The translations under genes and the position numbers were made by a program. From Pseudomonas linyingensis (lineage in GTDB: Bacteria; Pseudomonadota; Gammaproteobacteria; Pseudomonadales; Pseudomonadaceae): a DNA stretch of 64,000 nucleotides. Each line of letters begins with the position of its first letter. Within the stretch, counting starts at the first letter, position 1. Location: NCBI RefSeq assembly GCF_900109175.1, contig NZ_FNZE01000002.1, positions 62,001 through 126,000 on the forward strand. The letters run 5' to 3'. The notes under the pieces were generated by a model. It saw nothing but the letters and a program-made list of their open reading frames with translations. It was not told the DNA's origin and ran no database searches. Positions 48,384 to 57,042 of this stretch are shown one piece after another.

Positions 48384-49624
48384 TGGCGCAGTTTCGCTTC
48401 AGCGGGCGCGATGCCCAGGGCCGCAAGATCAGCGGTAGCCGTCAAGCGGCGAGCGCCGAGGTGCTGGCCGGCGAACTGCTGGCCGAGCGCATCACCCCGC
48501 TGAGTATCGACGCCCAGGCGGAGAAGGCAGAGGCTGACCAGGACATCCTGCGCCAGCTGAACAAGCTGCTCGGTCGCGAGCGCGTCGAGCTGGAGGAGCT
48601 GATCATCTTCTGCCGGCAGATGTACAGCCTGAGCAAGGCTGGCGTACCGATCATCCGTGCCATCGGCGGCCTCGCCGAGTCGGCGCGCAACCCGTATTTT
48701 CGCGAGGTGCTGCAGACCTTGCGCAGCGATCTCGAAGGTGGCACGGCCATGGCCGCGTCGCTGGGCAACCATCCCAGGGTGTTCAACCCGCTGTTCGTCA
48801 GCATGATCAGCGTCGGCGAGAACACCGGCCAGCTCGACCAGGCCTTCCGCCAGCTGGCCGGCTACCTGGAGATGGAGCGCGAGACGCGCAAGCGCATCAA
48901 GCAGGCCACCCGCTACCCGCTGTTCGTGCTGATCGCCATGAGCGTGGCGCTGGCGGTGATCAACCTGCTGGTGATCCCGGCCTTCTCCAAGGTGTTCGCC
49001 CAGTTCCACGCCGAGCTGCCGCTGCCGACGCGGATCCTGATCGGCTTCTCCGAATTCATGCAGCAGTGGTGGTGGCTGCTGGGCATCGGCATCGCCGGCT
49101 GCATCGTCGCCTTCGTGCGCTGGATCGCCACAGAGCCCGGCGCGCTGGTTTGGGATCGCTACAAGCTGAAGTTGCCGATCGTCGGGCCGATCTTCGAGCG
49201 CATCGCCCTGGCCCGCTTCACCCGCACCTTCGCGATGATGTACCGCGCCGGCCTGCCGCTGCTGCAGACCCTGAGCATCAACAGCCACACCGTCGGCAAC
49301 CGGCATATCGGTACGGCGATCACCGCCATGCGCGAGGGCGTCGAGCGCGGCGAGGCGCTGACCCGCGGCGCCGCCGCCAGTGGACTGTTCACCCCGCTGG
49401 TGCTGCAGATGATGGCGGTCGGCGAGGAAACCGGCGCGCTGGACGACCTGTTCGTCGAGGTCGCCGACTTCTACGAGCAGGAAGTCGACTACGACCTCAA
49501 GCGCCTGGCCGACGCCATCGAGCCGATCCTCATCGTCGCCATGGGGATCATGGTGCTGATCCTTGCGCTGGGGGTGTTCTTGCCGATGTGGGAACTGTCG
49601 GCGGCGGCCAAGGGCGTCAAGTGA
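48383..49624 (+). CDS. mshG: MSHA platform protein MshG (PilC-like)
   Basis: Polytopic inner-membrane protein of 413 residues, homologue of PilC/GspF, coupling the MshE motor to pilin addition. Two GspF repeats: EELIIFCRQMYSLSKAGVPIIRAIGGL and RFTRTFAMMYRAGLPLLQTLSI. Three long hydrophobic segments are visible (about 170-190, 220-240, 375-400). ATG overlaps the mshE stop by one base. Confidence 0.94.
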
Positions 49625-50130
49625 AGCGGTTGCCGGCGCGCGCCGAGCGGCTGCTGCTGGTGGCGCCGCTGCAGCGCCTCGCCTGGTGGCTGCTGGCTTT
49701 GATCCTGGCCAATGTGATCTTTATCTCGTTATGGCATATTGCGGTCGACAGCGAGAGGCAAGCCATGAACACGACGGCGGCGCACCTGGCGCGAAGCCTC
49801 AATGCGCTGGCCGCCGAGAATATGGCGCAAGGCCGCTCGCTGGACGCCGGCTGGGCCACGCGCAATCCGTTCGTCCTGCTGCGCGGGCAGCAGGGCAACT
49901 ACTGCGGCGAACTGGCTGACGGCCAGACGCCGAGCCGGGGCTGCTGGTACTTCCTGCCGCAGCAGGCCCGCGTGCTGTATCGCGCCCGCTTTCGCGGCTG
50001 GCGCAGTAGTGGGGAGGAAGGCGTACAGGTCTGGCAGTTGGTGCGCCTTCCGCTGCAAACGATGGAAACCGCAAAGACCGCACGGCTCACCGCCGTGGAG
50101 CTGCGGGCGGTGAACAGGGCCGACCCGTGA
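49621..50130 (+). CDS. mshF: MSHA biogenesis protein MshF
   Basis: A 169-residue bitopic protein with one N-terminal membrane helix (LAWWLLALILANVIFISLWHIAV) and a small periplasmic domain with one cysteine pair (NYCGELADGQTPSRGCWYF). Weakly conserved family; assigned by position between mshG and the pilins. GTG 49621 overlaps the mshG stop. Confidence 0.7.
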   Translation: MKRLPARAERLLLVAPLQRLAWWLLALILANVIFISLWHIAVDSERQAMNTTAAHLARSLNALAAENMAQGRSLDAGWATRNPFVLLRGQQGNYCGELADGQTPSRGCWYFLPQQARVLYRARFRGWRSSGEEGVQVWQLVRLPLQTMETAKTARLTAVELRAVNRADP

Positions 50131-50159
50131 CAACGCCCGCAGGGCAAATGGAGATGGAA

Positions 50160-50657
50160 ATGCAACGACAGAAGGGTTTTACCCTGATCGAACTGGTGGT
50201 GGTGATCGTGATCCTCGGCGTGCTTGCCGCGGTGGCGCTGCCGCGCTTTATCGATGCGACCAATGACGCTCACACTGCGGCGGTCAAGGGCACCGGCGGT
50301 GCGCTGGCGGCCGGCGTGGCGCTGGTGCGTTCGCAGTGGGAGCTGAACCGGGCCAGGGGTGTTGCCACCCCTCAGACCAACGTGGCCGGCTTCGGTGCGA
50401 ACAATGTGGATGTGGACGCCACCAGTGGCTGGCCGCTGGGTATCAATGGTGCGTTCAATTGCCTTGAAGTATGGGAGAACGTGATGCAGGGTTCGGCGCC
50501 GCGTGTGGCCATTGCGGCTGCTACAGGTATCGACTATGTCGCCACCTCTGCCGGGTCCGTCTGCACCTACACCTACAGCCTGGACGGCCGTACTGCCGGT
50601 CAACGCAGCATTGCTTACGACTCCTCCAATGGCGTCGTGACAACTAGTGCCAACTGA
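50160..50657 (+). CDS. mshB: MshB-like type IV prepilin
   Basis: A 165-residue prepilin. The start at ATG 50160 is chosen because GGAG (50150-50153) lies 6 bases before it and it gives a short leader MQRQKG before FTLIELVVVIVILGVLAAVALPRF (Glu at mature position 5). Earlier in-frame ATGs at 50148 and 50154 exist. Two cysteines (NCLEVW, VCTYTY) could form the usual disulfide. Position before mshA matches Vibrio mshB, a minor pilin. Confidence 0.82.
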   Translation: MQRQKGFTLIELVVVIVILGVLAAVALPRFIDATNDAHTAAVKGTGGALAAGVALVRSQWELNRARGVATPQTNVAGFGANNVDVDATSGWPLGINGAFNCLEVWENVMQGSAPRVAIAAATGIDYVATSAGSVCTYTYSLDGRTAGQRSIAYDSSNGVVTTSAN

Positions 50658-50703
50658 TTTGTTCTGCCTTCAATTTAATTAATCATCCGAAAGGACTTTA
50701 AAC

Positions 50704-51156
50704 ATGAAAAAACAACAAAGCGGCTTCACCCTGATTGAACTGATCATGGTCATTGTGGTGCTGGGTATTCTGGCGGCATTTGCGCTGCCGAAGTTTGCGA
50801 ACTTTTCTGGTGATGCACGTTTGGCAGCTATGCAGGGGGCTTCAGGGGCCGTGAAGTCGGCTTCTGCAATAGTCCATTCTGCAGCGTTGGCTGACCCTGC
50901 TGCTGTTACTGCAGGGAAAGTTGATGTAGAGGGTGATATCGCACTCGTCGGCTCATATGCAGCGCCAACTGCGCTCGGCATCGGCTTGGCTGCCCAGTTA
51001 AGCGCTGGCGATTTCACTATTGATGTGGCCACTGCTGATACTTTTATTGTGAAGGATAAAACCAAGTCTGCCTGTCTGTTTAGCTATAAAATGGCGGCTG
51101 CTGATAGTGTTCCGACCATCACTACTACGGCCCTTACTGCGGCCAATTGTGATTAA
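50704..51156 (+). CDS. mshA: MSHA major pilin MshA
   Basis: Likely major subunit, 150 residues: leader MKKQQSG, then FTLIELIMVIVVLGILAAFALPKFANF with Glu5, an Ala/Val-rich body and a C-terminal cysteine pair (SACLFSYK...ANCD). AAAGGAC precedes the ATG, after a 46-base AT-rich gap, unlike the overlapping genes upstream. Base composition is visibly more AT-rich than its neighbours, with many T/A-ending codons. A strong hairpin follows at 51235-51258. Both the separate leader and the hairpin suit high, separate expression. Confidence 0.88.
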   Translation: MKKQQSGFTLIELIMVIVVLGILAAFALPKFANFSGDARLAAMQGASGAVKSASAIVHSAALADPAAVTAGKVDVEGDIALVGSYAAPTALGIGLAAQLSAGDFTIDVATADTFIVKDKTKSACLFSYKMAAADSVPTITTTALTAANCD

Positions 51157-51234
51157 ATAGTTATGCTGGTGTTGCTTGTTGATAATTAGGAGTATGCGGG
51201 GCATGCCCCATTACTGATTTAATACTCTAAACAA

Positions 51235-51258
51235 GACAGGTGCCCTTGGGCACCTGTC
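51235..51258 (+). terminator. strong hairpin downstream of mshA
   Basis: An 11-bp perfect stem (GACAGGTGCCC/GGGCACCTGTC) with minimal loop, followed by AT-rich sequence without a full U tract. A second perfect palindrome, GGGGCATGCCCC, lies at 51198-51209. Probably a partial terminator or RNA stabiliser separating mshA from downstream pilin genes. Confidence 0.55.
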
Positions 51259-51318
51259 GACTAATTATTCAACGGTCGGCTCGGAGCTGGCTGATCTACC
51301 CAGACAAGGACTGTCTGT

Positions 51319-51798
51319 ATGCAACGACAACGTGGCTTCACCCTGATCGAACTCATTCTGGTGATCGTGATGCTTGGTATCCTCTCCGCCTTCGCCCTGC
51401 CGCGCTTCGCCGATCTGGGTCGGGATGCGCGCATCGCCAGCGTCCAGGGCGCCGCCGCATCGATCCGCTCGGCAGCCGCCATTGGCCACGCGGCCTGGCT
51501 GGCCGGGGGCGGCACGGGAAACGACATAGCTTATGAGGACACCTTTGTGCTGATGCAAGGCGGCTATCCTCAGGCACACATAAAGCTCGCCGGTGCCGTC
51601 GGCATTGCCGGTGCTGCCGGTATCGATGCCGGCAGTTACCAGATCAATCCGCTGCCGTATACCAATGTGAACACATCCACGGTGACCGTCCGGCCGCTGG
51701 GAGTTGCCGCCACAGCGACATGTTATGTGAGCTACACCCAGGCCAATATGACTGGCACAGTACCCCCGTCCATCAGCATGCAGACCGGCGGCTGCTGA
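51319..51798 (+). CDS. second MshA-like type IV prepilin
   Basis: A 159-residue prepilin: leader MQRQRG, then FTLIELILVIVMLGILSAFALPRFADLGRDARIASVQGAAASIRSAAAIGHAA, very like MshA in its first half. Cysteines occur in ATCYVSY and at the C terminus (GGC). AAGGA precedes the ATG. GC content returns to that of the neighbours. It could be an alternative major pilin or a minor pilin. Confidence 0.82.
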   Translation: MQRQRGFTLIELILVIVMLGILSAFALPRFADLGRDARIASVQGAAASIRSAAAIGHAAWLAGGGTGNDIAYEDTFVLMQGGYPQAHIKLAGAVGIAGAAGIDAGSYQINPLPYTNVNTSTVTVRPLGVAATATCYVSYTQANMTGTVPPSISMQTGGC

Positions 51799-51802
51799 CC
51801 CC

Positions 51803-52249
51803 ATGCATTCCCGCGGCTTCACCCTCGTCGAGTTGATCCTGGTGATCGTAGTCATCGGTATTCTCGCCGCCGTGGTGGGGCCGCGCTTTTTCGAGCGCTC
51901 GACCTTCGACGACCGCCTGTACGCCGAGGAAGTCCGCGCCGGGCTGCGTCATGCGCAGAAGCTGGCGCTGGCCGGCGGCTGCAGCATACGCTTCAGCCTG
52001 GATACGACGGGCTACCAGCTGCTGCGCGATGCCGATTGCGAGGGCAGCGGCAATACCTTTACGCCCAGCGTGCTCGACCCGTCCACCGGGCAGGCGCCCT
52101 ACGCCGGCACGCCGCCGACCGGCATCACGCTGTCGGCGGCCTTCAACGTCGACTTCGACTCCCTCGGCCGGCCCAGCCAGGCGGTCAGCGTCACTCTCGG
52201 CGCCGGCCATGCAGTCCGCGTCGAGGCGGTCACGGGGTTCGTGCCATGA
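51803..52249 (+). CDS. mshC: MSHA minor pilin MshC (GspH-like)
   Basis: A 148-residue prepilin-like protein: leader MHSRG, FTLVELILVIVVIGILAAVVGPRFF, then a GspH/FimT-type domain (YAEEVRAGLRHAQKLALAGGCSIRFSLDTTGYQLL). Probably part of the initiation complex at the pilus tip. Four bases after the previous stop; overlaps mshD by four (ATGA). Confidence 0.85.
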   Translation: MHSRGFTLVELILVIVVIGILAAVVGPRFFERSTFDDRLYAEEVRAGLRHAQKLALAGGCSIRFSLDTTGYQLLRDADCEGSGNTFTPSVLDPSTGQAPYAGTPPTGITLSAAFNVDFDSLGRPSQAVSVTLGAGHAVRVEAVTGFVP

Positions 52250-52743
52250 ACCGCCAGCGCGGCATGACCCTGGTCGAGCTGGTGATAGCCATCGTGATCG
52301 TCGGTATCGCCGCCGCCGCGCTGTACAGCGCCATGGCCAGCATCACCAGCCGCTCGGCCGATCCCATGTTGCGCCAGCAGAGCCTGGCCATCGCCGAGGC
52401 CTATCTGGAGGAGATCCTCGCCCGGGACTTCCTCGATCCGACCAGTCACGATCAGTGCCCGGCTGCACCCGTGGCGCGCACCGACTTCGACAACGTCTGC
52501 GACTACGCCGGCCTCGACGACAGCGGTGCCCGTGGTGCCGATGGCAACCTGGTTCCCGGTCTGCAGGACTATCAGGTCAGTGTCGCGGTGACGCCGCAGG
52601 CCTTCGACAGCCTGAGCGCTGCGGCGGCGCTGCAGGTGGTGGTGACGGTCGAGGCGCCGGATGGCCAGACGCTGACCCTTGCCGGCTGGCGCACCTGCTA
52701 CGGCGAGTACGACGGCGCGGGGGGCTACGCATGCGTGCCCTGA
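52246..52743 (+). CDS. mshD: MSHA minor pilin MshD
   Basis: A 165-residue prepilin-like protein: leader MNRQRG, then MTLVELVIAIVIVGIAAAALYSAMASIT with Glu5 and Met at position 1, followed by the MshD-type region QQSLAIAEAYLEEILARDFLDPTSHDQC. Cysteine pairs are present (QCPAA, VCDYAG, TCYGEY, ACVP). Translationally coupled to mshC. Confidence 0.86.
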   Translation: MNRQRGMTLVELVIAIVIVGIAAAALYSAMASITSRSADPMLRQQSLAIAEAYLEEILARDFLDPTSHDQCPAAPVARTDFDNVCDYAGLDDSGARGADGNLVPGLQDYQVSVAVTPQAFDSLSAAAALQVVVTVEAPDGQTLTLAGWRTCYGEYDGAGGYACVP

Positions 52744-53606
52744 TGGGAGGCAACCCAGCACGCCAGCGCGGCTTCACCCTGGTCGAGCTGATCCTGGTGA
52801 TCGTCCTTTCCGCCATCGTCGGGGTGATGGTCAGCAGCGTGCTGTCGCGCCCGCTGGAAGGCTTCGTCGCGCAGAGCCGGCGCGCCGAGCTGGTGGATAT
52901 CGGCGCCAGTGCCCTCAACCGCATGCAGCGCGACATCCGCATGGCGGTGCCCGGCTCGCTGCGGGTCAGCGCCGATGGCCAGGCGCTGGAGCTGCTGCTG
53001 ATCCACAGCGGTGGGCGCTATCTGCCCAATCGTCCGCTCGACAACAGCCTGAACTTCTCCGCCACGCCGGATGCGCAATGCAACGGCCCGCTGGTGGCGG
53101 GTGTGCCGGCTTGCGATGTGCTGCAGGTGTTCGCCCCGGGTTTCTCGCCGCCGGCCGCCGGCTGGCTGGTGATCGCCAGCAGCCCGTTCAGCTGGACGCC
53201 GAGCAATCCGGGCAATATCACGCCGACCAACACCGTCTTCACCCGCTTGCCAGAGTCGGATACGGCGGCCTATCCAGGCATCAGCCTGATCCGCGTCACT
53301 CCGCCGGGAGCGGGCGGTGATTTCGCCTTCGCCGCGCCTTCTGCGCAGCGGCGCATCTATTTCGCCGACCGGGTGGTCGGCTATCGCTGCAGCGGCGGCC
53401 AGTTGCTGCGCTACGAGCACGACCAGCTGCAGCCCACGCTGCCCGCCGCCTTGCCGGCCACCGGCCGCCTGCAGGCCGACCGTGTGGAAAGCTGCGACTT
53501 CCGCTACGCCAGCGCTAGCGGACTGGCCACCTTGCGTCTGAATATCGCTACGGCGGGCGAGAGCATCCGTCTGGCCCAGCAGGTACAGGTGAACAATGCG
53601 CCCTGA
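52731..53606 (+). CDS. mshO: MSHA minor pilin MshO
   Basis: A 291-residue prepilin-like protein, largest of the minor pilins: leader ending ARQRG, FTLVELILVIVLSAIVGVMVSSV, then a long C-terminal domain. ATG 52731 (GGGGGG upstream) overlaps mshD by 13 bases. ATG 52743, which overlaps the mshD stop as TGATG, is an equally possible start giving 287 residues. Ends overlapping mshP by 11 bases. Confidence 0.84.
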   Translation: MRALMGGNPARQRGFTLVELILVIVLSAIVGVMVSSVLSRPLEGFVAQSRRAELVDIGASALNRMQRDIRMAVPGSLRVSADGQALELLLIHSGGRYLPNRPLDNSLNFSATPDAQCNGPLVAGVPACDVLQVFAPGFSPPAAGWLVIASSPFSWTPSNPGNITPTNTVFTRLPESDTAAYPGISLIRVTPPGAGGDFAFAAPSAQRRIYFADRVVGYRCSGGQLLRYEHDQLQPTLPAALPATGRLQADRVESCDFRYASASGLATLRLNIATAGESIRLAQQVQVNNAP

Positions 53607-54030
53607 GCGTGGATTCGCCCTGGTGGCGGCGCTGTTCGTGATGGTCATCATCGCCGTGGTGGTGGCGACCATGAGCCGGCTGTCGGTCACCCAGAACACC
53701 AGCCTCGACCTGGCCATCCAGCAGGCCCGCGCCTACCACGCCGCCCGCGCCGGTCTGGAGTGGGGGCTGCACCAGCTGATGGCCGAGAGCAACACGACTG
53801 GCGTCTGCCCGGTGGGTAATCCTTCTCTGGCCGGCAGTGGCCTGAGCGAGTTCAGCGTGAGCCTCACCTGCGTCAAGCTGCCCTGCGCCACGGCCACATG
53901 CGCGCAGAGCTATACGGAGGGCAGCCGCACCTTCAACCTGTACCGGCTGACCGCCACGGCCAGCAACGGTAGCCCGGATAGCCGGGTGGACTATGCCTGG
54001 CGGCGGCTGGAAGTGACGGTGGAACGATGA
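53596..54030 (+). CDS. mshP: MSHA minor pilin MshP (PilX/GspK-like)
   Basis: A 144-residue protein with leader MRPERG and FALVAALFVMVIIAVVVATMSRL. Mature position 5 is Ala rather than Glu, as expected for PilX/GspK-type tip subunits. RAYHAARAGLEWGLHQL follows, then a small cysteine-containing domain. Overlaps mshQ by four bases (ATGA). Confidence 0.85.
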   Translation: MRPERGFALVAALFVMVIIAVVVATMSRLSVTQNTSLDLAIQQARAYHAARAGLEWGLHQLMAESNTTGVCPVGNPSLAGSGLSEFSVSLTCVKLPCATATCAQSYTEGSRTFNLYRLTATASNGSPDSRVDYAWRRLEVTVER

Positions 54031-56774
54031 AATTGAAACGCTGGGGGCATTCGATACGGTTTTTGCTGGCCGTGCTGCTGGTGACGGCCAGTCCGGGGGC
54101 GTGGGCGGTCTTGTGTTCCGATGTTTTTTTCAAGGGCGCCGACGGCGATGGCCTGAATGCCGGGGTCCCGTTATTGACCTTGCCGGATTTCAACGCGGCG
54201 AGTTATCCCGCGCTGACAGCGGCGAACCCGCGGGCGGTTTCAGTGAGCAATAGCTACTGGGCGGGTGGAACCGCGCCCAACGGCTGGATATTGACTGCGC
54301 CAAGTTCAGGGACGGCCCGTGTCTACGTCAAGGGTGATCTGTTCATCTCCAACAATGCCGAAATCAATAAATGGGGGAAACCGCAAAACCTGATTATCGT
54401 GGTCATCGGCAATCTGGATATCCAGAACAGCAGCAATACTCAGCTCAATGCGCTGGTCTATGTGACGGGCAATGTGACGATCGGCAACAACCCGAGCATC
54501 GCCGGCGGGATTTCCGCGGTGGGCAGTCTGGTGCAGGGTAACAACGTCGTCTATGACTCGAGCGCCATCGCAGCAACGGACTTCGGTACGCTCTGCGACA
54601 ATCCGGCCTCGGTGGGCCAGATCGACCACTACCGCTTCCTGCATGCCGCCAACGGGCTGACCTGCAATCCGCTGGATGTCACCCTGCAAGCCTGTGCGGA
54701 TGCCAGCTGCAGCCGCCTGTACGAGGGCAGCGTCAATCTCGCCCTGAGTCCCACCAGTTGGGCGCCTGGCAATGTGGTGGCCTTCAACAGTGGCCAGGCC
54801 GCCCTCAAGCTGCATGGTAATGCACCGGGCTATGTGACTCTTGGCGTGGCGTCGGCCGTTCCGACGGCCAACAATACGCTGCAATGCAGCACCGCCGATT
54901 GCCGGGTGCTGTTCCACGACAGCGGCTTCGTCTTCGACGTGCCACATCCGCTCGCCGCCAAGGAGCAAACGGGCATTGTCCTGCAGGCGGTACGCAAGGA
55001 CGTCACTAGCCAGACGTGCGCGCCGGCCTTTGGACCGGCCACGCGCACCCTGCAGTTCTGGAGCGACTATGTCGATCCCGGCGCGGGGAGTATGAAGGTG
55101 CAGGTCAACGACACGGCGATAGGCAACAGTGCGGCCTCGCCGACGGCACTGCCTCTCGTTTTCGACTCCGAAGCCAAGACACAGTTGAAGGTGCGTTACG
55201 ACGATGCCGGCAAGATGCGTCTGAATGCGCAATATGTTGGAACAGGCGTCGAAAGCGGTCTGATCATGCTTGGCTCGGACGAATTCGTCAGTAGGCCCTA
55301 TGGGCTGCATATCTCCACACCGGTCGACAGCACCTGCAGCACCGCCAGCGTGGCTGGCTGCGCTGCCTTGAGCTTGGCCGGAGTGCCACGTGCGGCTGGC
55401 GATAGTTTTCCGCTGACCATCCGGGCAGTGGCCTGGCAGGCCGATGGCGAGGCGCTTACCGAAGCCGCGCTGCGCGACAATCCGACCACTCCGAACTTCC
55501 AGCTGAACGGCATCGCCCTCAACTCCATGCTGGTCGAGCCGAGCGTCGCGAGCGGCGGCGTGGCCGGCACCTTCTACCGGCATGCCGCCGATGGCACTCG
55601 GCAGGCCGCGCTCATCAGCTACGACCATGCCCAGGGTGCCTCGACCACCCTGCAGGTCGGTCAGAGCGAGGTCGGTATCTACCGCATCACCGCCACGCCG
55701 CCGGCCGGCACCTACCACACCCTGACGGTCAGCGGCGGCGAGAGCGCGCTGATCGGCCGCTTCACCCCGGCGTACCTAGGCGTGACCAGTACGGCCAGCC
55801 TGACTCCGGCCTGTGGCGCCTTCAGCTACCAAGGGCAGCCCATCGGCTTCGCCGGCGGGCAGCCGGGTATCGTGATCACCGGCTACAACCGGCAGGGTGC
55901 GGTGACGCAGAACTACGACCGCGATCCGTTCTGGAACTGGTCAACCGATCCTTCTCAATATCCCCCTACTCGTCAGCCGTACAGCTTCAGCAGTGCGGGC
56001 AAGCCAGGCTTGGTCAGTCGATTGCAAACGCTGGGCGACGAGCAGGCGCTGGCAGTGGCGGACAGCGGAGCGGCCGACGGCAGTCGGACCTTCGACTGGC
56101 GGGCCGAGGGTGTACGCCAGGCCGATGCGCTGCTCTGGCAACTGCCGTCGCCGCCCACGGCCGAGGATCTGCCGTTCGTGCTGACCGCCGCGGGCGAGCA
56201 TGTGGCGTTGACACTGACAGGCGAGCAACTGACGGATGAGGATGGCATCTGCTACCGCGGCAGCGACGGCAGTGCGGCCACCTGCCAGGACTTCGTCCAT
56301 GCCTTCGGTGGCACCGAGGTACGCCTGGGCCGTCTGCGCATCGACGCGGCCAGTGGTCCGGAGAACCAGGCACTGGATCTGCCGTATTGGCTGGAAAGCT
56401 GGCAGGATCCAGGCAGCGGCCCGGTGTTCGGCGCGGCGGTGGGCGACAGCTGTTCGTTGGCGGCGCTGGGCGATGTGGTGCTGTCCGGTTTCACCGGCGA
56501 CCTGCTGGCGAGCCATTTCCCGACGCCGCCTGGCACATTGGCTGCGGCGACTGGGACGCCGCTGCCGACCGGCGTTATTCACCTACCGGCGCCGAACCAC
56601 AAGGGCAGCGCACTGGCGAGCCTCTCCGGCCTGAATGGCGCGACCCCGGCGCTGCCCTGGCTGCTGTTCGACTGGAATGGCGACGGCACGGCCGAGGCGC
56701 CTTCGGCACGGGCGACCTTCGGCGTGCTATCCAGCCAGCGCGCCCTGATCTTCCGCCGCGAAGTCTATCGCTGA
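54027..56774 (+). CDS. mshQ: MSHA tip adhesin-like protein MshQ (DUF6701)
   Basis: A 915-residue exported protein closing the locus. Signal peptide MKLKRWGHSIRFLLAVLLVTASPGAWA, an N-terminal repeat-like beta region (NLIIVVIGNLDIQNSSNTQLNALVYVTGNVTIGNNPSI), and a long C-terminal DUF6701 region (from about residue 200) with several cysteine pairs. It has no pilin leader and no obvious membrane anchor. In other MSHA loci MshQ sits at the same place and is thought to be a large tip or surface component; that role is inferred from position and family. Confidence 0.88.
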   Translation: MKLKRWGHSIRFLLAVLLVTASPGAWAVLCSDVFFKGADGDGLNAGVPLLTLPDFNAASYPALTAANPRAVSVSNSYWAGGTAPNGWILTAPSSGTARVYVKGDLFISNNAEINKWGKPQNLIIVVIGNLDIQNSSNTQLNALVYVTGNVTIGNNPSIAGGISAVGSLVQGNNVVYDSSAIAATDFGTLCDNPASVGQIDHYRFLHAANGLTCNPLDVTLQACADASCSRLYEGSVNLALSPTSWAPGNVVAFNSGQAALKLHGNAPGYVTLGVASAVPTANNTLQCSTADCRVLFHDSGFVFDVPHPLAAKEQTGIVLQAVRKDVTSQTCAPAFGPATRTLQFWSDYVDPGAGSMKVQVNDTAIGNSAASPTALPLVFDSEAKTQLKVRYDDAGKMRLNAQYVGTGVESGLIMLGSDEFVSRPYGLHISTPVDSTCSTASVAGCAALSLAGVPRAAGDSFPLTIRAVAWQADGEALTEAALRDNPTTPNFQLNGIALNSMLVEPSVASGGVAGTFYRHAADGTRQAALISYDHAQGASTTLQVGQSEVGIYRITATPPAGTYHTLTVSGGESALIGRFTPAYLGVTSTASLTPACGAFSYQGQPIGFAGGQPGIVITGYNRQGAVTQNYDRDPFWNWSTDPSQYPPTRQPYSFSSAGKPGLVSRLQTLGDEQALAVADSGAADGSRTFDWRAEGVRQADALLWQLPSPPTAEDLPFVLTAAGEHVALTLTGEQLTDEDGICYRGSDGSAATCQDFVHAFGGTEVRLGRLRIDAASGPENQALDLPYWLESWQDPGSGPVFGAAVGDSCSLAALGDVVLSGFTGDLLASHFPTPPGTLAAATGTPLPTGVIHLPAPNHKGSALASLSGLNGATPALPWLLFDWNGDGTAEAPSARATFGVLSSQRALIFRREVYR

Positions 56775-56912
56775 GCCTGCCCTTTCCCGGTGCGAGCGCA
56801 CAATCCATGTGCGGGAGGCGACAGTCTGGAGACTATCCGACAGTCCGCTTTCCCTTGCTCTAGAGCCTCGCCCGCTGGCGGAAGGGGATGCGACAGACCC
56901 ACCAGACATGAA

Positions 56913-56945
56913 AAAGCCCCGGATCGCGCTGCAATCCGGGGCTTT
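56913..56945. terminator. terminator between mshQ and the efflux gene
   Basis: A 12-bp stem AAAGCCCCGGAT/ATCCGGGGCTTT with a 9-base loop. A run of A on one side and T on the other suits both convergent genes. The rest of 56775-57042 shows no gene I can support. Confidence 0.7.
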
Positions 56946-57042
56946 GGGTATAAAAGGGGGAATCCCCGGCCTGCCTGTACCGTGGTCCCCGAAACTGGAT
57001 ACGGTATTCAAAGCACATGACGTGCCAATTACAGCATGCGGG

